In this document: piece after piece, positions 44,685-53,378 of the stretch
Layout of the letters: every line of letters begins with the position of its first letter
Position numbering within the stretch: the stretch's first letter is position 1
Source of the DNA: Acidiflorens sp963841945
Lineage (GTDB): Bacteria > Acidobacteriota > Terriglobia > Terriglobales > Acidobacteriaceae
Assembly: GCA_963841945.1 (NCBI GenBank)
Contig: CAWJFC010000018.1
Location: 1-64,000 of the forward strand
DNA length: 64,000 bases
Reading direction: 5' to 3'
Made by a program: the position numbers and the translations under genes
Notes under the pieces: model-generated
Database searches by the model: none
What the model was told of the DNA's origin: nothing
The model's input: the letters and a program-made list of their open reading frames with translations, nothing else

Positions 44685-44989
44685 GAAAGGTCCCCCAGCG
44701 ACGAGATTCCATCTGCTTGCTCCCCATTGCGCAGAACCATGATGTGTCGCGCGGTTTCCGACCGCAAAGCAATCTCGGTGCCGTCCACGGAATAAACGCT
44801 CGGGTCGCCCAGGGGCGCGCGGCGGGAGAATCTGATCTGAGCGCCCGGAACAAAACCGATACGCATCAGGAAGTGCTCCTCGGCCGGAGGCAGAGCGATG
44901 TGGTCAATGATGCCGCCCTCCCCGAGTTCAAGATCGATGAGGGAGACGTCAATGCCTTCGCGGATCGTCATCATGAATGTGTAGCGCAT
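44681..44989 (-). CDS. feoA: Ferrous iron transport protein A
   Basis: An SH3-like FeoA protein of about 102 residues that supports FeoB. The core starts MTIREGIDVSLIDLELGEGG and includes LMRIGFVPGAQIRFSRRAPLGDP. The frame is open to 45064, but a Fur-like site at 45006-45020 would then fall inside the coding region, so ATG 44989 (or 44974/44971) is preferred. Its stop overlaps the feoB start, a standard feoAB arrangement. Confidence 0.9.
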   Translation of the reverse strand: MRYTFMMTIREGIDVSLIDLELGEGGIIDHIALPPAEEHFLMRIGFVPGAQIRFSRRAPLGDPSVYSVDGTEIALRSETARHIMVLRNGEQADGISSLGDLS

Positions 44990-45005
44990 GAAGCAGTTTG
45001 CGAAT

Positions 45006-45020
45006 TGAAAATGAATTTCA
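45006..45020 (-). promoter_or_regulatory. Fur-like box upstream of feoA
   Basis: TGAAAAT-G-AATTTCA is a 7-1-7 palindrome with one mismatch, like the Fur/iron box, placed 17-31 bp before ATG 44989. It suggests iron-dependent repression of feoAB, as expected for ferrous uptake. Confidence 0.65.
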
Positions 45021-45084
45021 ATTTCAATATCCATAGGATACGGGCCCAAGGCCAGCAGGGTCAACGCACCGAGTCACCATTGGC

Positions 45085-45100
45085 TGTGATTTGCATCACA
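45085..45100 (-). promoter_or_regulatory. CRP/FNR-type site upstream of feoA
   Basis: TGTGA-TTTGCA-TCACA is a perfect CRP/FNR-family dyad about 96-111 bp before the feoA start. Together with the Fur-like box it suggests dual control by iron and by a CRP/FNR-type regulator (oxygen or metabolic state). Confidence 0.55.
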
Positions 45101-45126
45101 CGGGGAAATTGGGCAGTCAAACGGAG

Positions 45127-45182
45127 GATCGGCAAATCATGATCGGCAGATCATCGTCGGTAAATCATGGTCGGCAAATAAC
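45127..45182. repeat. Tandem repeat, four 14-bp units
   Basis: Units GATCGGCAAATCAT, GATCGGCAGATCAT, CGTCGGTAAATCAT and GGTCGGCAAATAAC lie head to tail, between the feo promoter region and the end of the metalloprotease gene. No function is evident. Confidence 0.75.
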
Positions 45183-45192
45183 GAGAGTCGTC

Positions 45193-45879
45193 TCAAATAA
45201 TGCGCAGGAACCTTTTGGCCTCTCCCACCTCGGGGAACCTGTCTTCTTCTTCCAGAAACTCGCGCGAGTGCACGCACCTCCGGCTCCCCCGCAGCTTCAC
45301 TGGATGCTTCAGATGCAGCATCTCGTGGTACACAATGTATTCGACGACGAAGCGCGGAACCCGCGGGTCGTCGAAGACGCGGCTGATTACGATGGTGTTG
45401 TGCGCTGGATCGTAGTGTCCAAGCCGGTTGCGGGCGTGCTCGCGGCTCCAGGTGAGCTGCGGGCGTCCCAGCAATCCGTGGAAGAAGCGGCCATTGAGAT
45501 CGTCGAAAATCTCTTCCAGATGATAGTGATGGCCGCGCGCGGAACGGATATGCTTGCGCCCGCGCAGTTGGCGGACGAGGCGGGCTTTGGCGGAGACCTC
45601 GTGGCTGCCGACATAGCGGCGATAGCGTGCGCTTTGCGCGCGGTCGATGGGCTTCCGATAAAGCTTGGCCATCAGGATGTGGGCTATGGCGTGGAGCACG
45701 CTATCGGGCGCGCCCTCGAGCAAATCGGAGAGACGGATATAGAGCTCGGACTGCCGCAGGCGAATGGTGTTGTTGATGGAAACGAACGGGTAGAAACGGA
45801 TGTGCATGGGCGGAACTGGCGCGCGCGGACGCAGTTCTGCATAAGCAGCTTGAAAAATCTCGGACAGGTGCGGGGACAC
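45193..45879 (-). CDS. SprT/YgjP-like zinc metalloprotease domain protein
   Basis: A 228-residue cytoplasmic protein with HEMLH at 185-189 (HExxH zinc motif) and a later histidine (His204) that could be the third ligand, as in SprT-like and WLM/YgjP-type metalloproteases. The N-terminal part (1-60) is a helical domain with a conserved-looking INNTIRLRQSELYIRLSDLL. No signal peptide. Targets of such enzymes in bacteria are mostly unknown. Followed on the same strand by feoAB, 203 bp away with its own promoter sites. Confidence 0.83.
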   Translation of the reverse strand: MSPHLSEIFQAAYAELRPRAPVPPMHIRFYPFVSINNTIRLRQSELYIRLSDLLEGAPDSVLHAIAHILMAKLYRKPIDRAQSARYRRYVGSHEVSAKARLVRQLRGRKHIRSARGHHYHLEEIFDDLNGRFFHGLLGRPQLTWSREHARNRLGHYDPAHNTIVISRVFDDPRVPRFVVEYIVYHEMLHLKHPVKLRGSRRCVHSREFLEEEDRFPEVGEAKRFLRII

Positions 45880-45968
45880 GGTGAGGCCAGATTAGCACGG
45901 CGATTCCCGCGCACAATGTCCATCGCATCGGGCCAGAACGTTCAATCCACGGAAACTCGCCAAGACCG

Positions 45969-46442
45969 CTACCGGCGATAGATGATATTGCCCTGAATGG
46001 GACGAAATCTCCGACCGATGGACCCGCCGAACACCGCGCCCAGTCCTCCAAAGAACAGGGCGCCGCCGACTCGGGCGGGCGCGCCATTGCCCACCGCGGC
46101 CCCAAACGCGGCCCCGGTGGCTCCACCAATGAGGACGCCGGTCGCGCCGTTAGTGTTCTCGCCGCGCTCCAGTCGCACCTCGCGAATTCTCTTACGATCG
46201 TAGACGAACTCCCGCGAGGCGGTTGCGCCGCGCGGTCCATACGTGACGTGCTCGCAGATCAATTCTTTCTCGTCTGCGTGTTCAAAAGTGCAGGGAATAT
46301 TGGGTGAATGTTCAAGCCGCACCGAGATTTCGATTCCGGGCGGAAGGTCGGTAACCGCTTGCCAGTCGCCCGAGTGCGCGAATGTGGTCGAACTGAGAAG
46401 AAGAACCGACAGCATAGCCGATGTAAGAGTTTTGTTTTCCAT
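45969..46442 (-). CDS. Secreted glycine-zipper protein
   Basis: A 157-residue protein with a signal peptide (1-22, ending TTFAHS) and a C-terminal Gly-rich double hydrophobic segment (about 100-145: GVLIGGATGAAFGAAVG and GALFFGGLGAVFGGSIG), a typical glycine-zipper that inserts into or packs on membranes. Two Cys in the middle (IPCTFEHA, ELICEHV) may form a disulfide. Unknown function. A strong inverted repeat lies just upstream. Confidence 0.78.
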   Translation of the reverse strand: MENKTLTSAMLSVLLLSSTTFAHSGDWQAVTDLPPGIEISVRLEHSPNIPCTFEHADEKELICEHVTYGPRGATASREFVYDRKRIREVRLERGENTNGATGVLIGGATGAAFGAAVGNGAPARVGGALFFGGLGAVFGGSIGRRFRPIQGNIIYRR

Positions 46443-46484
46443 GCTCGCATCCTAGTCGCGCAGAACGGCCATTCAGGGCAGGCT

Positions 46485-46508
46485 TGTGACACTCTCACAA
46501 GTGTCACA
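46485..46508. promoter_or_regulatory. Perfect 9-bp inverted repeat
   Basis: TGTGACACT-CTCACA-AGTGTCACA, 43 bp before the glycine-zipper gene and 11 bp after the stop of the small gene upstream. It could be an operator for the former or a terminator stem for the latter; no T-run follows on the minus strand. Confidence 0.55.
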
Positions 46509-46518
46509 GCGTTGAGAA

Positions 46519-46743
46519 TCAAGGATCGACCTGCTTCGCGTTATCGGAGATCGCGATATAGAAGGGCGTTCCTGTTGGCACGATCTCCTCCTTGCCCATC
46601 TCCCCGTCGCATCCTTCCTCGCCGGACATGGCAATCGCCATGAGAATGAACCACGGGAGAATTAACGGGGCAAACACCAGCATGATGGACGTGCCGCGTG
46701 AATGCGTGGTCTGTCGTGTTTCTGGTATCGGGTCATGATGCAT
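46519..46743 (-). CDS. Small single-pass membrane protein
   Basis: A 74-residue protein with one hydrophobic helix (about 21-39: MLVFAPLILPWFILMAIAM) and a short acidic tail (EEGCDGEMGKEE). ATG 46743 has AAGGAAGG directly upstream, supporting translation; ATG 46683 would give a shorter form. It lies between the GntR gene and the glycine-zipper gene on the same strand. No family recognised. Confidence 0.5.
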   Translation of the reverse strand: MHHDPIPETRQTTHSRGTSIMLVFAPLILPWFILMAIAMSGEEGCDGEMGKEEIVPTGTPFYIAISDNAKQVDP

Positions 46744-46793
46744 GCCTTCCTTCAGAAACAGCCTGCGGTTAAGATTTTGGGGGATGTGTTCGG

Positions 46794-46815
46794 TTGTGAC
46801 AGTTTCGCAAGTTAC
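46794..46815. promoter_or_regulatory. TTGTGACA motif similar to the 46485 site
   Basis: TTGTGACAGTTTCGCAAGTTAC shares TTGTGACA-N5-6-CAAGT with the inverted repeat at 46485-46508. It lies about 50-70 bp before the small membrane gene and overlaps the end of the GntR gene. The two may be sites for one regulator. Confidence 0.4.
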
Positions 46816-47726
46816 GAGGCGAGCGGATCCTTAATGAAATCAACATAGCGCCGAAGTTCAGCGATTGAAGACTCGGACAGTAGCGGGAAGGGAATTGCTC
46901 TGCACTTGGCTGGCAATTGAGAAGCAGTCACGACATCGCAGACCACGGCCGCCGTCTGGCGCAGACCGCGCTTCCAGTTCGCTTTACGCGCGTCACGAAG
47001 GAGCAGCGCGTCGGGATGAAAACCGGAGGCTTGCAGCATGGTGCGGGCGTGCTTTAGAAAGTCGGGCCAACTGGAAGCGATCCCAACCAGCAATCCGGAT
47101 GGTGCCGGGAGCCAGCTCGCAAGCGAGTCACGAACGGAGCGAACCTGGAGCGTGACCAATTCTGCGCCTTCGGGCATGGCGCGCTGCACGGCTGCCGCGC
47201 GATTGGGGAGAACGGCCAATACCGTGCTATCAGGCTTGTTTGGCAAGCCATCGAATCCGCAGCTCTGAACGGGAAAGGCCACCGCGTGCGCAATTTCGGC
47301 CGTCAGAATCTGCCGGAGCTCTTCGTTTGGTTCGACCAGCAGGAAGTGATCCGGCGGCTGCAACTCCAGCCAGTGGCGCAGTCGCGATCGCACCGTTCCG
47401 AGAGGCGCCCCAAGCTCGCGAGCCGTGGAGAAGAGTTTTGAAATCAACTGATCAAGGGCCAGTTCAGCCGCGGGCGCGGCATCGGGCTTGCGGTCGCACA
47501 CGTATACACCGCTCCCGTGCCGGAATTCGACCCACAGCTCCTTCTCGAGTTGCCGGTATCCGGCGCTCACCGTGTTGGGATGGAGGCGGAACCGGCGGGC
47601 GAGTTCGCGCGTGCTCGGCAGGCGCTGGCCGGCGGACAAGTCGTCACTGAGGATGGCCAGGATGACTTGCGTTACGAGTTGTTCGCGGATCGTGACTTCG
47701 CTGCCGCGCGCAAACCAGAGTTGCAT
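46812..47726 (-). CDS. GntR-family regulator with unrelated C-terminal domain
   Basis: A 304-residue protein. The N-terminal winged helix-turn-helix is clear (LSAGQRLPSTRELARRFRLHPNTVSAGYRQLEKE). The rest (about 80-300) is not FCD, UTRA or an aminotransferase domain; it has an alpha/beta pattern with STVLAVLPNRAAAVQ and GLLVGIASSWPDFLKHAR, which resembles a periplasmic-binding-protein-like or other ligand-binding fold. Same strand as the small membrane and glycine-zipper genes downstream, which could be its targets. Confidence 0.82.
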   Translation of the reverse strand: MQLWFARGSEVTIREQLVTQVILAILSDDLSAGQRLPSTRELARRFRLHPNTVSAGYRQLEKELWVEFRHGSGVYVCDRKPDAAPAAELALDQLISKLFSTARELGAPLGTVRSRLRHWLELQPPDHFLLVEPNEELRQILTAEIAHAVAFPVQSCGFDGLPNKPDSTVLAVLPNRAAAVQRAMPEGAELVTLQVRSVRDSLASWLPAPSGLLVGIASSWPDFLKHARTMLQASGFHPDALLLRDARKANWKRGLRQTAAVVCDVVTASQLPAKCRAIPFPLLSESSIAELRRYVDFIKDPLAS

Positions 47727-47821
47727 CGAATTCTTAGAACAGGCTTAACTGACGCATACTGACCAACTGGCGCTCATTAACTGCTTCGGTCCGATCTTAG
47801 CTGTGAACCCTGCTGCGAACT

Positions 47822-48364
47822 CTAATTCTTTTTCTTTTGGTGTTTCATGTACTCCTCGACCTCGGCCAGCGTCTTGCGATGATCGTCCGCGCTGCTGTCA
47901 ACGGTATCGAGGGCATCGGTGAGCAAGAACTCGAACTGCCGCGCTTCGGTGGGATTGGTCGCGGCTGCGTCTTTAAGTGCTCGCAGCTTCGATTGAAATT
48001 CGGTGTCCGCCTCGATGACAAGCTTCATCGGCTTGCGGATATCGTTCTTGCGGCCCACATACATGTCGATATTGTCGTCCAGTTCCTCGTAAAGTGTCAG
48101 GAAATCCTGGAGCATGTCGTGGGTTTGAAGCCCGCGCTCGGTAGTCTTAGGATTTGCTCGCATTTCCTCTATTTTTGCCATGCGATCGCGCGTAAACTTC
48201 ACGTAAAGCTTTAAGCGCTCGTCCGGGTAAAGCATGGCATCGCGCAGCTGGTCAATCTCAAGCGGATTGAGCGGGTCATTCTTCTTCTGCGCACAAAGCG
48301 GCAGCGCAAACAAAAATATAGATATAAAGCCGATTGCGGCCGACCATTTCTGCCGGCTGCTCAC
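47822..48364 (-). CDS. Secreted helical protein of unknown function (second of pair)
   Basis: A 180-residue protein with a signal peptide (about 1-26, ending ALPLCAQ) and a charged, mostly helical mature part rich in Asp/Glu/Lys (LYPDERLKLYVKFTRDRMAKIEEM), ending in a Lys-rich tail. Its ATG overlaps the stop of the preceding gene (4 bp), so the two are co-translated. The similar composition of the pair suggests they act together. No motif recognised. Confidence 0.8.
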   Translation of the reverse strand: MSSRQKWSAAIGFISIFLFALPLCAQKKNDPLNPLEIDQLRDAMLYPDERLKLYVKFTRDRMAKIEEMRANPKTTERGLQTHDMLQDFLTLYEELDDNIDMYVGRKNDIRKPMKLVIEADTEFQSKLRALKDAAATNPTEARQFEFLLTDALDTVDSSADDHRKTLAEVEEYMKHQKKKN

Positions 48365-48804
48365 TTCCGTTCCTTCTTCTTATTCGAGAACATTTCCTGC
48401 AACAGAACGGTGCGGACGGCCTCGATGCGCTGGATCGCCTGATCGACCGGCCCCTGATCCTCAAAGGCGAGCGTGCGTTTCATGTCGCGCATTTTCTCCG
48501 AAGTTTTGCGAGCTTCAATCTCTACATTCTTGAGATGCGATTTGTTCTCAATGGCGGCATCGCGCGCCTTCTCAAAGTAGGCGCTCACGTCTTCCACGGC
48601 TGCGCGTGCTTGGTCGACATGGCCTTCGGTGTAGAGCTTGTCGGCGGCTTTCATTTGGAGCTTCGCAATCCGCACGCACAGTTCAACCCGCTCATCGGAA
48701 TGCCCATTTTCGAGGCGCGCTTTCAGCTCAGCGACAGTCTCATCGCGCGCCACGGACGTCGCGGCGAGGGCGAAGAAAAAGAACCATAAGAGGAAACGTC
48801 GCAT
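48361..48804 (-). CDS. Secreted helical protein of unknown function (first of pair)
   Basis: A 147-residue protein with a signal peptide (MRRFLLWFFFFALAATSVA) and a long, probably coiled-coil mature part (about 25-140). It is followed with a 4-bp overlap by the next secreted helical gene, and lies 91 bp after a secreted TPR protein on the same strand, so the three likely form one export-associated operon. Function unknown. Confidence 0.8.
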   Translation of the reverse strand: MRRFLLWFFFFALAATSVARDETVAELKARLENGHSDERVELCVRIAKLQMKAADKLYTEGHVDQARAAVEDVSAYFEKARDAAIENKSHLKNVEIEARKTSEKMRDMKRTLAFEDQGPVDQAIQRIEAVRTVLLQEMFSNKKKERK

Positions 48805-48895
48805 GATCGTTAATTCTCACGGGCGGCCGACTGTTACGTCAATCGGCGTCGCATTAATTTGCGGAGCACCCATCGGCATCTCCCGAATTGTCGTT

Positions 48896-50302
48896 TCAGC
48901 GTTTTTTGTGCTCAATGGTCACAAGCCGGTGCCGAGCCTGCCACTCCTGATCAGGATACTTTCCGCCCGCCGCATCGAGAAAGGAATGATAGTCGGCGGA
49001 TGCCTGCTTCCAATCCCCCAAGTGATCATAGGCCGAAGCACGGAGAAAGAAACAGATGGGCGGCATATCCGCGTTGAGCGCGGCGCGGCCATTCAATGCG
49101 CGCACGGTCAGATCATAATTCTTGTTTTCGCTGGCGGCGAAGGCCAGGTCGACATAAGCATCGGGCGAGTCGCGCTTCAGGCGGACGGCTGCGAGTAGCT
49201 CCTGCTGCGCCTCGAGAAATTTTTTCTGCAGCAGTAACGCGCGGCCCAGAGCGCGGCGCAATTCCGGGTCATTCGGATGGGCCGCGACCAGGGGCCGGTA
49301 AGCAGCTTCGGCCAGATCGTTTTTCCCGGCGGTGGCATAGAGATCGGCGGCCTCGCGCTGCGCGTCCGAATCGTGGGGATCGAGCTTGAGCGCGGCCTGC
49401 AATTCCGCAATAGCATCGTCATTCTTTTTCTGAGCGGCCAGAACCCGGCCGAGCTGAAGGTGCAGTCCGCCATCGTCAGGCCGGTCGGCGGTCAGCCTGC
49501 GCAGCAGCGGCTCAGCGTCGGCGAGCCGCCCTGACTTCATGTAGATGTTGGTAAGGCCGATCGCGGCATCGGTGGAATGCGCGTCGATGGCGAGCACTTT
49601 CTTGTACTCGGCTTCGGCGTCGGCGAAACCTTTCTGGCGTTCATCGAGCAGGCCGGCCGAGAGATAAGGTTCGGGATCGCCTGGCGTCAACTCGGCCGCT
49701 TTGGCATAGGCCTGCAAAGCCTGCGCGGGATCGTGGTTTTCGAGCGCGTGGCCGAGAGACAGCCACGCGCGCGCCTGTCCTTCTTCCACATGGGCGGTCG
49801 GAGTCAGCGTGGTGGCGGCTCGCAGATATTTTTCAGCTTCGGGATTGCGCGTGCGCTCGAGCATCAGTCCCAGGTTGAGGTTCGACTCGAAAACGTCAGG
49901 CTTGGCGGCGACAGATTTGCGATAGGCGGCGATGGATTCATCGGCTCGGCCCAGCCGGTTGAGGACAAACCCGAGATCGAACCAGGCCTGATAGGCCCAC
50001 TTTTCCTTGCTGTCGGGATCGCGGGCGACAGCTTTTTGCAGGAGCTTCTCTGCGGAGGAGAAATCGTTTTTTTGAATCGCCTCTTCAGCTTGCCCGATTT
50101 CGACCGGCTGATCCTCGACCGCTTCGCGATGATGGCGAACCGTAGTGTGAGTGTCGATGCTCTGCCCGGCCGCCGGGGTGGCGAGCGTAAGCGACAAGAA
50201 CGCAGGAAAGAAGAGCGCAAGAAAGAAGTGAGCAAGAAAGAAGTGCACAAAAAAGAAGTGCGCAAAAAAGAAGAGCCGGAACGATTTGGCGGGACGAAGC
50301 AT
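48896..50302 (-). CDS. Secreted protein with about ten TPR units
   Basis: A 468-residue protein made almost wholly of TPR repeats (about 70-460; for example AYQAWFDLGFVLNRLGRADE and YLSAGLLDERQKGFADAEAE). The N-terminal hydrophobic signal is odd: five pentapeptides of the form xFFxA/V (LFFFA, HFFFV, HFFLA, HFFLA, LFFPA) encoded by a 15-bp tandem repeat. The mature part begins after TPAAGQ. Probably a periplasmic or outer-membrane scaffold; followed by the two small secreted proteins. Confidence 0.88.
   Translation of the reverse strand: MLRPAKSFRLFFFAHFFFVHFFLAHFFLALFFPAFLSLTLATPAAGQSIDTHTTVRHHREAVEDQPVEIGQAEEAIQKNDFSSAEKLLQKAVARDPDSKEKWAYQAWFDLGFVLNRLGRADESIAAYRKSVAAKPDVFESNLNLGLMLERTRNPEAEKYLRAATTLTPTAHVEEGQARAWLSLGHALENHDPAQALQAYAKAAELTPGDPEPYLSAGLLDERQKGFADAEAEYKKVLAIDAHSTDAAIGLTNIYMKSGRLADAEPLLRRLTADRPDDGGLHLQLGRVLAAQKKNDDAIAELQAALKLDPHDSDAQREAADLYATAGKNDLAEAAYRPLVAAHPNDPELRRALGRALLLQKKFLEAQQELLAAVRLKRDSPDAYVDLAFAASENKNYDLTVRALNGRAALNADMPPICFFLRASAYDHLGDWKQASADYHSFLDAAGGKYPDQEWQARHRLVTIEHKKR
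50202..50276 (-). repeat. 15-bp tandem repeat (five units) within a signal peptide
   Basis: Five head-to-tail 15-bp units, plus-strand consensus GCAAGAAAGAAGTGC, encode the repeated xFFxA pentapeptides of the signal sequence. Unit gain or loss would keep the frame and change only hydrophobic length. Confidence 0.85.
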
Positions 50303-50420
50303 TTGTGCGCGCGGGCCGAGTCGTCAAATTAGTTTAGACCTACAGATACTAAGACGCAGAAGCGGCCTTTCGGGTCTAATCGCCAGTGTAATTCCAGATG
50401 GCGCCGCTGCCTGGTCCCCG

Positions 50421-53378
50421 TCATTTGTTGCTATTGCGATTGTCGCCATTTCGATGACCGTTTCCATTCAGCACCTGCTTCAGATACTGCCCAGTGTAGG
50501 AGTTCTTCAAATCCGCGATGGCTTCAGGCGGACCCACGCCGACCACATTCCCTCCACGCTCGCCGCCCTCGGGCCCGAGATCGATGACCCAGTCAGCGGT
50601 CTTGATGACCTCAAGGTTGTGCTCGATGACGAGAATCGAGCCGCCCGCATCGATGAGACGCCGGAACGCGGAGAGCAGTTTGCTCACGTCATCGAAGTGC
50701 AGGCCGGTAGTGGGCTCATCGAAAATGTAGAGTACGCGTCGCTTGCGGCGCGGGCCGTCGCCGCCTTCACCCTGAGTGGTGTAGGCCCGCGGGCCGCCCT
50801 GCAAGTGAGCCGCGAGCTTCATCCGCTGCGCCTCGCCGCCGGAGAGCGTGGTGGCCGACTGGCCGAATCGCAAATAGCCCAGCCCAACTTCATCGAGCAC
50901 GCGCAGTTTTTCCGTAAGGCGCGGAACATCGGCGAAGAACTTCAGCCCTTCGCGGATGGTGAGGTTCAGCACCTCGTGAATGTTCTTGCCCTTATAGCGG
51001 ACTTCGAGCACCTGCGGCTTGTAGCGCGTGCCTTTGCACTCGTCGCAGACGAGTTCCACATCGGCGAGGAATTGCATTTCGACTGTGACGACGCCATCGC
51101 CCTGGCAGTTTTCGCAGCGTCCCCCCGGAACGTTGAACGAAAAATGTCCCGCCGAAAATCCACGTTTCTTTGATTCCGGCAGCGCCGCGAAAAGTTCGCG
51201 AATAATATCGAACGCCTTGATGTAGGTGACCGGATTCGAACGCGGCGTGCGGCCGATCGGCGACTGGTCGACGAGCACGACTTCATCCAGATAGTCATCA
51301 CCGGTGATTTCATCCCAAAGCGGAGCGCTGGGCGCGACCCCGTTCGACTGGCGTTTGGCCGCCAAGAGGCCCTGATAAAGCACGTCATGGAGCAGGGAAG
51401 ACTTGCCCGACCCCGACACCCCCGTGATGGCAACCAGCATATCGAGAGGAATTTCGAGATCGATGCGCTTGAGATTGTGAGCGCGCGCCCCGGTCACCTG
51501 AATTTTGTGCGCGCCCCGAACGCGGCGCTTGGGTGGAATCTGAATGTGCAGTTCGTTGGCCAGATAGCGGCCGGTGAGCGATTGCGGTGTTGCTTTGATT
51601 TCGGCGTAGGTCCCAGCCCCGATGACGTTGCCGCCACTCTCACCCGCGCCCGGACCGAGATCGACGATCCGATCGGCGGCGCGCATAATCTCGGGATCAT
51701 GCTCAACCACCAGAATCGTGTTTCCGAGATCGCGCAGGCCGTGCAGGATCTTAATGAGGCGCGAGGTGTCGCGGCTGTGCAGGCCGATGGACGGCTCATC
51801 GAGCACATAGAGTGTTCCGACCAGACGCGATCCAAGCGAGGTGGCGAGCTGAATCCGTTGCGCCTCGCCCCCGGAGAGCATCGAGGCCAGCCGGTTGAGC
51901 GTCAGATATTCCAGGCCGACGTCATTCAGAAAGCGCAAGCGCTCTTGTAGTTCGATCAGCAACCGTTCCGCAATCGCGGCCTGCGCGGGTGTGAGCTGGA
52001 GTTGGCTGAAGAAGCGTCCTGCCTCTTCAACCGTCATGCTGCAGACCTGGCAGATATTCTTGCCCTCGATCTTGACTTGGCGCGCCTCCGTGCGCAGCCG
52101 GCTTCCGCTACAAGTCGAGCACAGCGAATATCCACGATACCGGCTGAGAAACACACGGACGTGCAACTTGTATTTCTTGCGCTCAAGGTGCTGGAAAAAT
52201 CCGCGAACACCGGGGAATTTCCCTTCGCCCTCCGTGATCTGGCGCTGCTGTTCAGCATCAAGCTCATACCAGGGCACATCGAGCGGGATGCTTGCCTGTT
52301 TGGCGAAGCGCTTTAACTCGGTAAAGAGCGGACGATATTTGGGTTTCGTCCAGGGCTCGATTGCGCCTTCGTTCAACGTTTTGCCTTTGTCGGGGATAAC
52401 GAGATCGAGATCGAAATCGATGGTGTTGCCAAAACCCTGGCAGCGCGGGCACGCGCCGTAAGGATTGTTGAAGGAGAACAAGCGCGGCTCGGGCTCCTCG
52501 TAGCGAGTGCCGTCATTCTTACATTCGAAGCGCTGCGAGAAGCGCAGGCGCTCTGCATTTTGGCCGTCGCGCGGAGCGGTTTCGAAAATCACCTCGCCGG
52601 ATTCGCGATAGGCGATTTCGACGGCGTCGACAATGCGCGAGCGCTCGCCTGCCGAAACAGCCAGACGATCGACCAGCCCGAAGACAGGCTCAGAGAAATT
52701 GAGGTCGAGCAGCGATTCCGGCGTGGAGAATTCAAAAACCTGCCCGTTTTGAAAGAGGCGGTTGAATCCGCGTTTGCGGAGATCGAAGAGGCGGGCTTTC
52801 AGCGCATCGGAGAGTGCGGCTTGCTCGCCCTCCGCCGCACGGACCGCCACTTTGCGGCCGCGAGATTTTTTCCCCGGCTTTTCATCTGGCGCTACGGGCT
52901 GAGGCGCGGCCAGCGGAAACAGCACATTCAGCCGCATGCCTTCGCCAAGCGCAAGAATGCGGTCGGCCACTTCATCGACCGTGTCTTTTTTTACCTCCGC
53001 TCCGCAGATCGCGCAGTAAGTGCGGCCAATGCGAGCAAAAAGCAGCCGCAAATAGTCGTAGATTTCAGTGGCCGTCGCCACCGTCGACCGCGGATTGCGC
53101 GTCGAGTTCTTCTGTTTGATCGCGACCGCCGGCGCGATGCCCTCAATCAGATCGACATCGGGCTTCTCGATCCGCTCCAGAAACTGGCGTGCGTAGGCCG
53201 AAAGCGATTCGACGTAGCGCCGCTGTCCTTCGGCATAAACCGTATCGAAGGCAAGCGACGACTTTCCGGAACCGGAGACACCGGTGACGACGGTAAGTGC
53301 GTTATTTGGAATTTCAAAATCGATGTTCTTGAGGTTATGAACCCGAGCCCCGCGAACAATAATGCTGTCTGTAGACAT
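50421..53378 (-). CDS. uvrA: Excinuclease ABC subunit A
   Basis: A 985-residue UvrA, the damage-sensing ATPase of nucleotide excision repair. Both ABC modules are intact: two Walker A motifs (GVSGSGKSS), two LSGGEAQR signatures, and the zinc-finger cysteines (CAICGAEV, CPRCQGFGNT, CSTCSGSRL, CENCQGDG, CDECKGTRY). I chose ATG 53378 (MSTDSIIVRGARVHNLKN); the open frame to 53444 lacks homology. A TATAAT is found on the minus strand at 53458-53463. Confidence 0.97.
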   Translation of the reverse strand: MSTDSIIVRGARVHNLKNIDFEIPNNALTVVTGVSGSGKSSLAFDTVYAEGQRRYVESLSAYARQFLERIEKPDVDLIEGIAPAVAIKQKNSTRNPRSTVATATEIYDYLRLLFARIGRTYCAICGAEVKKDTVDEVADRILALGEGMRLNVLFPLAAPQPVAPDEKPGKKSRGRKVAVRAAEGEQAALSDALKARLFDLRKRGFNRLFQNGQVFEFSTPESLLDLNFSEPVFGLVDRLAVSAGERSRIVDAVEIAYRESGEVIFETAPRDGQNAERLRFSQRFECKNDGTRYEEPEPRLFSFNNPYGACPRCQGFGNTIDFDLDLVIPDKGKTLNEGAIEPWTKPKYRPLFTELKRFAKQASIPLDVPWYELDAEQQRQITEGEGKFPGVRGFFQHLERKKYKLHVRVFLSRYRGYSLCSTCSGSRLRTEARQVKIEGKNICQVCSMTVEEAGRFFSQLQLTPAQAAIAERLLIELQERLRFLNDVGLEYLTLNRLASMLSGGEAQRIQLATSLGSRLVGTLYVLDEPSIGLHSRDTSRLIKILHGLRDLGNTILVVEHDPEIMRAADRIVDLGPGAGESGGNVIGAGTYAEIKATPQSLTGRYLANELHIQIPPKRRVRGAHKIQVTGARAHNLKRIDLEIPLDMLVAITGVSGSGKSSLLHDVLYQGLLAAKRQSNGVAPSAPLWDEITGDDYLDEVVLVDQSPIGRTPRSNPVTYIKAFDIIRELFAALPESKKRGFSAGHFSFNVPGGRCENCQGDGVVTVEMQFLADVELVCDECKGTRYKPQVLEVRYKGKNIHEVLNLTIREGLKFFADVPRLTEKLRVLDEVGLGYLRFGQSATTLSGGEAQRMKLAAHLQGGPRAYTTQGEGGDGPRRKRRVLYIFDEPTTGLHFDDVSKLLSAFRRLIDAGGSILVIEHNLEVIKTADWVIDLGPEGGERGGNVVGVGPPEAIADLKNSYTGQYLKQVLNGNGHRNGDNRNSNK

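Noticed and set aside
45091..45981. 296-codon open frame on the plus strand
   Set aside because: It is antisense to the metalloprotease gene with its conserved HEMLH motif and covers the repeat region, so it is a shadow frame.
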